Below, piece after piece: positions 1 through 5,320 of a stretch of DNA of 10,322 nucleotides. The position numbers and the translations under genes were made by a program. The notes beneath the pieces are model-generated. The model was not told where the DNA came from and made no database searches. It was given only the letters and a program-made list of their open reading frames with translations. This DNA is from an uncultured Phascolarctobacterium sp. (GTDB lineage Bacteria; Bacillota; Negativicutes; Acidaminococcales; Acidaminococcaceae): positions 1-10,322 of the forward strand of contig USBV01000044.1 of the NCBI GenBank assembly GCA_900553055.1. Reading direction: 5' to 3'. How positions within the stretch are numbered: position 1 is the first letter of the stretch; every line of letters begins with the position of its first letter.

Positions 1-550
1 CGGCTTGGTGAAGGATTCCACTGCCGACGAAAACCAATATTTTGCCTCCGCTGCCAACAAAAGGTATGTGGCTCAGCTTAAGCAGCTGCTCCACGAGGGC
101 AGCACTCCCGTTTCTCTGGCCGATATCAGCTATTCCAATGGCGGTGACAATGGCTTTATGCAGCTTTTGGCACGCAGCACTGATTTGGGCCAGCTGGCAG
201 CCTACAATGGCTGGAACACCGCCGACAACGCCGTCGGTTACGCCATTGCCCAGGGCCTGTTAGCGCCCTATATGCAGGACGCAGCACGCCTGCGCTTGCT
301 GCGCCAACGCCTGATTGACGATTGGTATTACCAAAGTAACGCGCGCCGCAGGATTAGCGACGAGCTGGAAAAGCACGACCGCGAGGACATGAAGTACGAG
401 CTTTTGCAGGCGCAAAAGCCGGTGCTGGACTTTGTCACCAAGCAATGCCAGCGCATGGCGAAGCAATATGCGCTTACAAAGGACACGCAGTTTAAGCTTA
501 GCTTCCCCTGGGATCGCCTGTTTGAGGTGGAGGTAGAGCTGAAGAAATAG
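1..550 (+). CDS. DUF4127 family protein, C-terminal part (5' end outside window)
   Basis: The frame is open to the left edge of the window, so this is the last ~182 residues of a longer protein; the TTG at 5-7 is not a credible start. The fragment resembles the C-terminal part of DUF4127 family proteins, which are usually around 500 residues. The clearest signature is the run around LADISYSNGGDNGFM (about residues 38-52 from the TTG), followed by LAAYNGWNTADNAVGYAIAQG (about 64-84). The rest is charged and helical and ends in an EVEVELKK tail. No membrane segment is visible in this part. The biochemical function of the family is not established to my knowledge, so none is given. The gene converges on the dcw cluster and is unlikely to share its function. 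Family assignment is from recalled motifs, moderately sure; the missing N-terminus was not seen. Confidence 0.75.
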   Translation, partial: GLVKDSTADENQYFASAANKRYVAQLKQLLHEGSTPVSLADISYSNGGDNGFMQLLARSTDLGQLAAYNGWNTADNAVGYAIAQGLLAPYMQDAARLRLLRQRLIDDWYYQSNARRRISDELEKHDREDMKYELLQAQKPVLDFVTKQCQRMAKQYALTKDTQFKLSFPWDRLFEVEVELKK

Positions 551-552
551 CC

Positions 553-624
553 TTATGGCTAGAGCTAATGCGCTCGTGTAACGAAACGTTACTCGAAATG
601 TATGTTCGCAATTTCATAGCATAA
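553..624. repeat. imperfect palindrome in the 3' region of the DUF4127 gene
   Basis: Between the DUF4127 stop codon and the terminator lies a dyad-symmetric stretch. The core is a near-perfect hairpin at 574-596: GTAACG (578-583), loop AAA, CGTTAC (587-592), continued outward past one T/T mismatch by TCG (574-576) and CGA (594-596). Outside it TGCG (569-572) pairs with CGCA (607-610), and TTATG-G-CTA (553-561) pairs with TAGCATAA (617-624) with one bulged G. Neither side has a T-tract directly after the core, so by itself it is not a standard intrinsic terminator. It may be an mRNA 3'-end structure or the remnant of a small repeat element. Confidence 0.5.
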
Positions 625-626
625 AA

Positions 627-663
627 AAGGAGATAGGTTTTACGCCTATCTCCTTACTTTTTT
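627..663. terminator. bidirectional intrinsic terminator between DUF4127 gene and nrdR
   Basis: A perfect 11-bp stem AAGGAGATAGG (627-637) / CCTATCTCCTT (645-655) encloses a 7-base loop. Read on the plus strand it is followed by AC and six T (658-663). Read on the minus strand it is followed by six T (complement of A623-A628). It lies 10 bases beyond the nrdR stop and about 77 bases beyond the DUF4127 stop, so it can end transcription of both converging units. Confidence 0.92.
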
Positions 664-665
664 GT

Positions 666-1133
666 TTATTTATCCTGCTGGCCCTTGTGCATAATGCGCT
701 CCAGCTCCTGCATAAAGTTCTTGACATCGGCAAATTGACGATATACGGAAGCAAAACGCACATAAGCAATTTGGTCGGTTTCCTCCAAATGCTGCATCAC
801 CAGCTCGCCGATGCGAGCGCTTTCTACCTCGCTCTCGCCATTCATGCGCAGCTCGCGCTCCACACTATCGGCAATTTCCTGCACCTTTTCGTAGGGCACA
901 GGGCGCTTTTCAAAAGCCTTTAAGAGGCCGCCAAGCAGCTTTTTGGCGTCAAACAGCTCACGACGTCCATCCTTTTTGCTAACAACCAAGGGAGTTTCCT
1001 CGTATTTTTCGTAGGTCGTAAAACGGCGCCCACAATCAGGGCACTCCCGCCGTCTACGGATGGAGGTGCCATCCTCCACGGCACGACTATCTATAACCCG
1101 ACTGTCTCGGTATGAGCAAAATGGACACTTCAT
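666..1133 (-). CDS. nrdR: NrdR, transcriptional repressor of ribonucleotide reductase genes
   Basis: 155 residues, the normal length of NrdR. The N-terminus carries a zinc ribbon with C3-P-F-C6 and C31-P-D-C34, and the strongly basic DGTSIRRRREC stretch between them that is typical of the family. An ATP-cone domain follows (about residues 49-139). The family senses ATP/dATP through the cone and represses ribonucleotide reductase operons by binding NrdR boxes; no such target genes are in this window. The ATG start at 1133 has a good AGGAGG (1142-1147) in the 19-base gap after ftsZ, so it is most likely co-transcribed with ftsZ. It is the last gene before the terminator. In spore-forming relatives spoIIGA, sigE and sigG often lie between ftsZ and this gene; here they do not. 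Confidence 0.96.
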   Translation of the reverse strand: MKCPFCSYRDSRVIDSRAVEDGTSIRRRRECPDCGRRFTTYEKYEETPLVVSKKDGRRELFDAKKLLGGLLKAFEKRPVPYEKVQEIADSVERELRMNGESEVESARIGELVMQHLEETDQIAYVRFASVYRQFADVKNFMQELERIMHKGQQDK

Positions 1134-1152
1134 GCTGTTTTCCTCCTAAAAA

Positions 1153-2229
1153 TTATCTGCGCAGCCAGGGCGGAATCTCGTTGCCGCCGTTAAAGCCATT
1201 AATCACGCTGGAAGTAGGCTTATGCTCAGCCTCAGGGCTCTTAATGGTTGTTGCATTCTTCAGGGTAGGATTCTTTTTTTCAAAGCCGGTAGCAATAACA
1301 GTTACGCGAATTTCGTCCTCCAGGGCCTCGTCAATAACGGCACCAAAAATAATATTGGCGTTGGGGTCCACGGCCTCGGTAATAATTTGAGATGCTTCGG
1401 TTACATCGAACAGGGACAGCTCTCTGCCGCCGGTGATGTTGAACAGCACGCCCATAGCGCCGTCCACAGAAGCCTCCAGCAAAGGACTCTTAATAGCGGC
1501 TTCGGCAGCAGCCTTAGCGCCGCCCTCGCCCTTAGCAGTACCAATGCCCATGAGGGCGCTGCCTGCGTTGGTCATAATGGTCTTAACATCGGCAAAGTCC
1601 GCATTAATCAGGCCCGGTACACCAATCAAATCGGAAATACCCTGTACGCCTTGACGCAGCACGTCGTCGGCAATGCGGAAGGCATCGAGCATGGAAGTGC
1701 GACGGTCGATAACCTGCAGCAAGCGGTCGTTAGGAATAGTAATCAGGGTATCAACCTTTTCCTTTAGCTTCACAATGCCGTTTTCAGCTTGGTTCATACG
1801 GCGACGACCTTCAAACATAAAGGGTTTGGTTACAACGCCCACAGTGAGTGCGCCAACCTCTTTAGCGCATTCTGCCACTACATGAGCAGCACCGGTGCCG
1901 GTGCCACCGCCCATACCAGCGGTTACAAATACCATATCCGCACCCTTTAATGCTTCCACGATTTGGTCGCGAGATTCCTCGCAGGCCTTTTCGCCGATTT
2001 CCGGGTTGGCGCCAGCGCCCAAGCCCTTGGTCAGCTTTTCGCCGATTTGGATTTTGTTTTCAGCCTTGGACAACAGCAAGGCTTGAGCGTCGCAGTTCAC
2101 AGCAATAAATTCCACGCCACGAACTCCGGCAGCAATCATTCTGTTGACAGCGTTGTTACCGCCGCCACCTACACCAATAACCTTAATATTGGCAAGGTTG
2201 TCAAAAGTAGTTTCCACATCATCAAACAT
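1153..2229 (-). CDS. ftsZ: FtsZ, tubulin-like cell division GTPase
   Basis: 358 residues. FtsZ polymerises with GTP at midcell and recruits the division machinery. Visible features: the N-terminal nucleotide-binding segment [18 protein letters not shown] (about 14-31), the tubulin signature GGGTGTG (107-113), the catalytic T7 loop [11 protein letters not shown] (about 209-219), and a short C-terminal linker (about 320-350) ending in the partner-binding tail IPPWLRR (352-358). Start ATG at 2229 has an AAGGGGG ribosome site (2239-2245). A 100-base gap separates it from sbp; no strong sigma-A promoter is evident there, so it may depend on transcription from upstream, although the gap leaves room for a weak promoter. 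ftsA, the usual gene just before ftsZ, is absent from this position. Confidence 0.98.
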   Translation of the reverse strand: MFDDVETTFDNLANIKVIGVGGGGNNAVNRMIAAGVRGVEFIAVNCDAQALLLSKAENKIQIGEKLTKGLGAGANPEIGEKACEESRDQIVEALKGADMVFVTAGMGGGTGTGAAHVVAECAKEVGALTVGVVTKPFMFEGRRRMNQAENGIVKLKEKVDTLITIPNDRLLQVIDRRTSMLDAFRIADDVLRQGVQGISDLIGVPGLINADFADVKTIMTNAGSALMGIGTAKGEGGAKAAAEAAIKSPLLEASVDGAMGVLFNITGGRELSLFDVTEASQIITEAVDPNANIIFGAVIDEALEDEIRVTVIATGFEKKNPTLKNATTIKSPEAEHKPTSSVINGFNGGNEIPPWLRR

Positions 2230-2329
2230 ATTTTACGTCCCCCTTAAATATTGGGTATAATCATCGATAGATATCTAGATTTAGTATTCTTCCACATGAA
2301 TAGCCATTTTTCCTGCTAGACTTAGAAAA
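2230..2329. other. sbp-ftsZ intergenic region with a spaced direct repeat
   Basis: A 100-base AT-rich gap in the place where ftsA often lies. It holds the ftsZ ribosome site (2239-2245), a 10-base palindrome TAGATATCTA (2268-2277) and a direct repeat CTAGAYTTAG at 2275-2284 and 2316-2325 (9 of 10 identical). No good -35/-10 pair was found on the minus strand, and there is no open frame that looks like an ftsA remnant. Confidence 0.45.
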
Positions 2330-2662
2330 TTATTTTCCCATGTACAGCCTACGAATGACACCAATATTTTGGAAGATACGCATGCCAAAAATAAAGATGG
2401 CCACCATGTATAAATCTATGCCGATCATATTGCCCGCATAGCAGAGGAAGGCAGCCAAAATGCCGTTAATAAAAAAGCCGGAAATGAACACCGTCGTATC
2501 GTATTGGCTAGCCAAGGAGGCGCGAATGCCACCCAAAACAGCGTCCAGGCCCGCCATCACGGCCACAGCCATGAGGCGTGCATATTCGGGCGGAATGCTG
2601 TAGGGACAATAAATACCGGCGATGATGCCGATTGCAAGGCCGATAATAGCTGCAAGTATCAT
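2330..2662 (-). CDS. sbp: small basic membrane protein (Sbp / DUF1290 family)
   Basis: 110 residues, almost all hydrophobic, with about four membrane segments: near the N-terminus (ILAAIIGLAIGIIAGIY, 2-18), around 29-47, 56-76 and 80-97. The pattern PPEYARLMAVAVMAGLDAVLGGIRA (about 24-48), the F-I-S-G-F-F-x-N motif (about 59-66) and the FGMRIFQNIGVIRR end match the small basic protein family found between divIB and ftsA-ftsZ in Bacillota. Its function is not established. The ATG overlaps the stop of the DUF881 gene as ATGA (2659-2662), indicating translational coupling; the two membrane proteins are probably made together. Confidence 0.92.
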   Translation of the reverse strand: MILAAIIGLAIGIIAGIYCPYSIPPEYARLMAVAVMAGLDAVLGGIRASLASQYDTTVFISGFFINGILAAFLCYAGNMIGIDLYMVAIFIFGMRIFQNIGVIRRLYMGK

Positions 2663-3360
2663 TGCTGTTCCCCCTTTACAATCTTGGCATATTCAAAATT
2701 ACGCGGTGCCTTGAGCGCAGGGATGCGCACCTTTTCGGCAGCCTTAATTTTAACCTGAATGCCCCAAAATTCAAAGGTTTCTACCACACCACCACGCAGG
2801 CGCAAAGCGCTGATTAAGGTTTTGGGTGCGCCAATCGCCTTAATCACATAGGGCGGCGCACTGCGCACGTTATTGACGGAAACCGTGGGTCCGGCGCAGC
2901 GCACCTCGCTCATGGCCACAATGCGTTGGTCGTTCAGCGAAATGGCTTCGGCACCGGCAGCACGCAGCTCGTTGAGCACGCGCAGCAGGTCCTCGTCATG
3001 AATGATGTACAAATTTGGGTTTTCGTTGGCTTTTTTAGAGATAGTGCTATCATCCAGCACTATTTCGATGCCTACGCCCTCCACCTCCGTGGTGCCTGCA
3101 AGCAAACGCTCGCGCTCTAAGCCATGGTCGGCAACCTTATCGGCGCCCTTTTTGCGCAGCTCGTTGATTTCCTGCAGCAGGATCTTGTTTTCGCTTTCCA
3201 TAGCCTTTAAACGCTCGGACAAATCCTCGACTCTATCCATACGGATGGACCTTTGCTGCACCGTGACCTTATACTGTACGGAAAGCATAAAGCCTAACAC
3301 CATGAATACTACGGCAATCAAAACCTTGCCCTTAAAATCCATAGTTAAAATTTCTTTCAT
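2659..3360 (-). CDS. DUF881 family membrane-anchored coiled-coil protein (YlxW/YlxX type)
   Basis: 233 residues from the preferred ATG at 3360. Order of parts: a short cytoplasmic end, one membrane segment (about 12-29, GKVLIAVVFMVLGFMLSVQY), a coiled coil (about 33-72, VQQRSIRMDRVEDLSERLKAMESE onward), then the DUF881 domain (about 90-205) with TTEVEGVGIEIVLDDS, the HDEDLLRVLNELRAAGAEAISLNDQRI segment and SAPPYVIKAIGAP. This is the architecture of the B. subtilis YlxW/YlxX proteins next to divIB. The function is unknown; the topology suggests an outward-facing domain acting near the divisome, which is inference. An upstream ATG at 3417 would add 19 residues lying inside ftsQ, but the ribosome site at 3365-3372 favours 3360. 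It ends in an ATGA overlap with sbp. Confidence 0.92.
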   Translation of the reverse strand: MKEILTMDFKGKVLIAVVFMVLGFMLSVQYKVTVQQRSIRMDRVEDLSERLKAMESENKILLQEINELRKKGADKVADHGLERERLLAGTTEVEGVGIEIVLDDSTISKKANENPNLYIIHDEDLLRVLNELRAAGAEAISLNDQRIVAMSEVRCAGPTVSVNNVRSAPPYVIKAIGAPKTLISALRLRGGVVETFEFWGIQVKIKAAEKVRIPALKAPRNFEYAKIVKGEQQ

Positions 3361-3364
3361 TCTT

Positions 3365-3372
3365 CCACCCTC
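3365..3372 (-). promoter_or_regulatory. ribosome binding site deciding the DUF881 start
   Basis: On the minus strand GAGGGTGG lies 4-5 bases before the ATG at 3358-3360 and overlaps the TGA stop of ftsQ (3371-3373). It supports the 3360 start and a reading in which ribosomes ending ftsQ re-initiate on the DUF881 gene. Confidence 0.65.
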
Positions 3373-4147
3373 ATTTTTTATCCTCTTTGGGAATAAGCTT
3401 AATGTATGGTTTAGCAAAGGTTAAATCAATATATTCAGCTTGAATATTTTTATTTTTTATTTCGTTAAAGACGGTCATAAAAACCGCGCCCTTTTCGGGC
3501 AGCTTTTGCACCGGCCCCAGCAGGATGGGGAAGCTGCCCCGCATGCGCAGCTTGGCCTCCTGACGGTTATCGATGCCGATTTCGGCGATTCTATCCCTCG
3601 CCTCGCCGCTTAGCAGCTGCAAAAACTGCAGGATATAGATGACGTTTTGGTTATCCACCTTATCGCCTAAAAAAACGTTGCCACACTTGGCGCCCACTAA
3701 AACGGGGGCCTTGGCATCGGGAATGCCCGTGGTGACGTTCATGACGAGGCCGTTGTAGTCCAGCTGTAAATAGCTGCGGTAGGAGTTGGCTACATATAGC
3801 GCCGGCTCCCGCTCTTCTACATAAACCTCGTAGCTGGTAGGCCAGTGATAATCAACACGTGCGTTTTGAAAGCGAATGTCGTGCTTTAAGGCTTCCTTAA
3901 GCCGCCGTTGGCTCACGTTGAAGAAGTTGAAGGGAGGGGTGCTGCCACCAAGCTCGATGGCTTCTTTTTCGCTGAGCAGATTGGAGCCATGGATGGTGAT
4001 GCTGCCGATGGCTAGTCCCGGCTGGTGAATGTACACCCAGCCATAGTGCAGAGCGTAACCAACCAGCACGATAGCTACAAGGCGGCCCATAATGCGCAAA
4101 CGTCTACGCCGTTTATGCTGGCGCAGTCTTTCCTGCATCGTTGCCAT
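3371..4147 (-). CDS. ftsQ: FtsQ/DivIB, septal divisome protein with POTRA domain
   Basis: 258 residues, bitopic. A very basic cytoplasmic end (HKRRRRLRIMGR, 11-22) precedes one membrane segment (about 22-40). A POTRA domain follows (about 46-113, IGSITIHGSNLLSEKEAIEL ... VEEREPAL), then the FtsQ/DivIB beta domain ending near IKLIPKED. The motif of hydrophobic beta strand plus xVEERxPxA is characteristic. The protein joins FtsB/DivIC and FtsL to control septal peptidoglycan synthesis. Start ATG at 4147 has a strong AAGGAGG (4155-4161). A second ATG three codons in (4138) is possible but is less well placed. The gene follows the 231-base gap containing a long inverted repeat, unlike the close packing elsewhere, so its expression may be partly separated from ddl. 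Sequence is poorly conserved in this family; domain order and position make the call. Confidence 0.92.
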   Translation of the reverse strand: MATMQERLRQHKRRRRLRIMGRLVAIVLVGYALHYGWVYIHQPGLAIGSITIHGSNLLSEKEAIELGGSTPPFNFFNVSQRRLKEALKHDIRFQNARVDYHWPTSYEVYVEEREPALYVANSYRSYLQLDYNGLVMNVTTGIPDAKAPVLVGAKCGNVFLGDKVDNQNVIYILQFLQLLSGEARDRIAEIGIDNRQEAKLRMRGSFPILLGPVQKLPEKGAVFMTVFNEIKNKNIQAEYIDLTFAKPYIKLIPKEDKK

Positions 4148-4154
4148 TCCACCG

Positions 4155-4161
4155 CCTCCTT
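4155..4161 (-). promoter_or_regulatory. ftsQ ribosome binding site
   Basis: AAGGAGG on the minus strand, 7 bases before the ATG at 4145-4147. It lies outside the neighbouring inverted repeat (ends at 4184) and so should stay accessible if that repeat folds in the mRNA. Confidence 0.8.
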
Positions 4162-4183
4162 ACTAATCATTAGAAACTAACAC

Positions 4184-4369
4184 TATAATAATGTTTATAT
4201 CGTGGAGTGAATAGAAATTTTAGCTTATGAGTGGTTGGAACAATAGAAGCAAGGTTTCTAAAACCTAAATTCCTCTGCGAACAGATTGGACACCGCAGCT
4301 TCGTGATTGTTCCCCACGAAATAAGCGTTTAAAATTTCTTTTGAACGAAACGACATAAATATTATTATA
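4184..4369. mobile_element. 186-base long imperfect inverted repeat; candidate MITE-like element or structured RNA
   Basis: Nearly the whole ddl-ftsQ gap is one dyad. Outer arms 4184-4203 and 4350-4369 match in 18 of 20 positions, starting TATAATAAT. Inward, 4213-4222 pairs with 4330-4339 (10/10), 4223-4228 with 4321-4326 (6/6), 4231-4234 with 4314-4317 (4/4), 4237-4244 with 4306-4313 (8/8) and 4246-4250 with 4298-4302 (5/5). About 51 Watson-Crick pairs join a 67-base and a 72-base arm. The centre holds two more hairpins, 4252-4266 (6-bp stem, CTA loop) and 4275-4298 (CTGCG/CGCAG). Both ends are TA, as expected if an IS630/Tc1-type transposase had inserted it at a TA target. No transposase is encoded; a non-autonomous MITE is the favoured reading, a structured leader or processing site in the dcw mRNA the alternative. 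The pairing is seen directly; mobility is inference. Confidence 0.65.
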
Positions 4370-4378
4370 TCTCTATTT

Positions 4379-5320
4379 TTATTTTGCGCTAAGCAGAATT
4401 CTCTCACACAAATCCGGGAAAGCAATACCCACAGCAGCGGCAGCCTTCGGTACAAGGCTCGTAGCAGTCATGCCGGGCACAGTGTTGGCCTCCAAAACAT
4501 AGCCTTGATTGTGCTCGTCCAGCATCACATCAATGCGTGCCACGCCGCTCAAGCCCAACACCTTATACGCAGCAAGAGCAAGGCCCTGCACATGTGCCGT
4601 AACCTCGTCACCCAACGGAGCGGGGCAGTGATAATCGGTAGCACCCTTAGTATATTTAGAATGGAAATCATAAGCACCACTGTGCGGAGCAATCCAAATT
4701 ACGGGCAGCGGCTTTAGCTCGCCCTTTTCTTCCATAATAGCTACGGTCAGCTCCTTGCCCTTGATGCACTCTTCTACCAAAACGTTATCAGAATACGAGA
4801 AGGCTTCCTTTAAAGCGGGTTCGATTGCTTCTGCTTCCTTGGGAATAACAACGCCAATGCTGGAGCCCTGGGTAGCAGCCTTAATAACCACGGGCAAGCC
4901 AAAGGCCTCCAGGATGTGCGCCTTGAGTGCGGCCAAATCCCCCGCCTCGCGCTTATTGATAATCAAGCAACGGGGAGTAGAAACGCCTGCGGACTGCAGA
5001 TAACGCTTGGTCGCGGATTTATCCATGCTTACAGCGCTAGCCAGCACGCCGCAGCCGGTATAGGGAATGCCTGCTGCCTCCAAAATACTTTGCAAACGGC
5101 CATCCTCGCCATATTTACCGTGCACGGCATTGAACACAACCTTAGCGTTCATCGCATGCAGGGTAGTAATCAAACGGTCTGGGACAAGCTCCACTTCTTT
5201 AGCATTATAGCCCTTTTCCCTTAAGGCAGCAGCAATAGCGCCACCGGTAACACGGGAAATTTCTGCTTCGGAGGAAGGTCCACCCAAAACAACGGCAACA
5301 ACATCATTCTTTGTAATCAT
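4379..5320 (-). CDS. ddl: D-alanine--D-alanine ligase
   Basis: 313 residues, usual length for Ddl. ATP-dependent joining of two D-alanines for the pentapeptide end. Seen: N-terminal GGPSSEAEIS (13-22) with the D-Ala-binding Glu at 18; HGKYGEDG (67-74); ATP-grasp GSSIGV (152-157) after K147; the omega-loop segment YDFHSKYTKG (217-226), whose SKY tyrosine (Y223) fits a D-Ala rather than a D-lactate ligase; ARIDVML (261-267); and the metal-binding end LEANTVPGMT (276-285). The usual EREVS is EAEIS here. Start ATG overlaps the murC stop as ATGA (5317-5320), so translation is coupled to murC. Having ddl between murC and ftsQ is the order seen in E. coli (ddlB). Cytosolic enzyme; if a second Ddl exists elsewhere it cannot be seen here. 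Confidence 0.96.
   Translation of the reverse strand: MITKNDVVAVVLGGPSSEAEISRVTGGAIAAALREKGYNAKEVELVPDRLITTLHAMNAKVVFNAVHGKYGEDGRLQSILEAAGIPYTGCGVLASAVSMDKSATKRYLQSAGVSTPRCLIINKREAGDLAALKAHILEAFGLPVVIKAATQGSSIGVVIPKEAEAIEPALKEAFSYSDNVLVEECIKGKELTVAIMEEKGELKPLPVIWIAPHSGAYDFHSKYTKGATDYHCPAPLGDEVTAHVQGLALAAYKVLGLSGVARIDVMLDEHNQGYVLEANTVPGMTATSLVPKAAAAVGIAFPDLCERILLSAK

Noticed and set aside
1222..1767. 181-codon plus-strand open frame opposite ftsZ
   Set aside because: It is antisense to a highly conserved gene, has no family resemblance and no ribosome site; it is a shadow of ftsZ codon usage.
3361..3417. Longer DUF881 start at 3417
   Set aside because: It would overlap ftsQ by 47 bases and add a non-conserved polar extension; the ribosome site at 3365-3372 points to the ATG at 3360.
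4163..4173. Palindrome CTAATCATTAG just before the ftsQ ribosome site
   Set aside because: An 11-base AT-rich palindrome with 5-base arms is not enough to claim an operator.
4181..4215. Possible ftsQ promoter on the minus strand, TTCACT with TATTAT
   Set aside because: The spacer is about 15 bases, too short, and the AT-rich arm produces several -10-like words by chance.
4258..4356. 32-codon minus-strand frame starting MSFRSKEILN and ending AEEFRF, in the ddl-ftsQ gap
   Set aside because: It has no ribosome site, lies wholly inside the long inverted repeat, and its stop codon is in a hairpin loop. The symmetry of the repeat explains the sequence better than coding does.
4364..4392. Possible sigma-A promoter on the minus strand: TATAAT (4364-4369) with TTAGCG 17 bases upstream
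   Set aside because: The -35 is only half matched, and the TATAAT is part of the terminal arm of the inverted repeat, appearing in mirror image at 4184-4189. It could be active but is not supported on its own.
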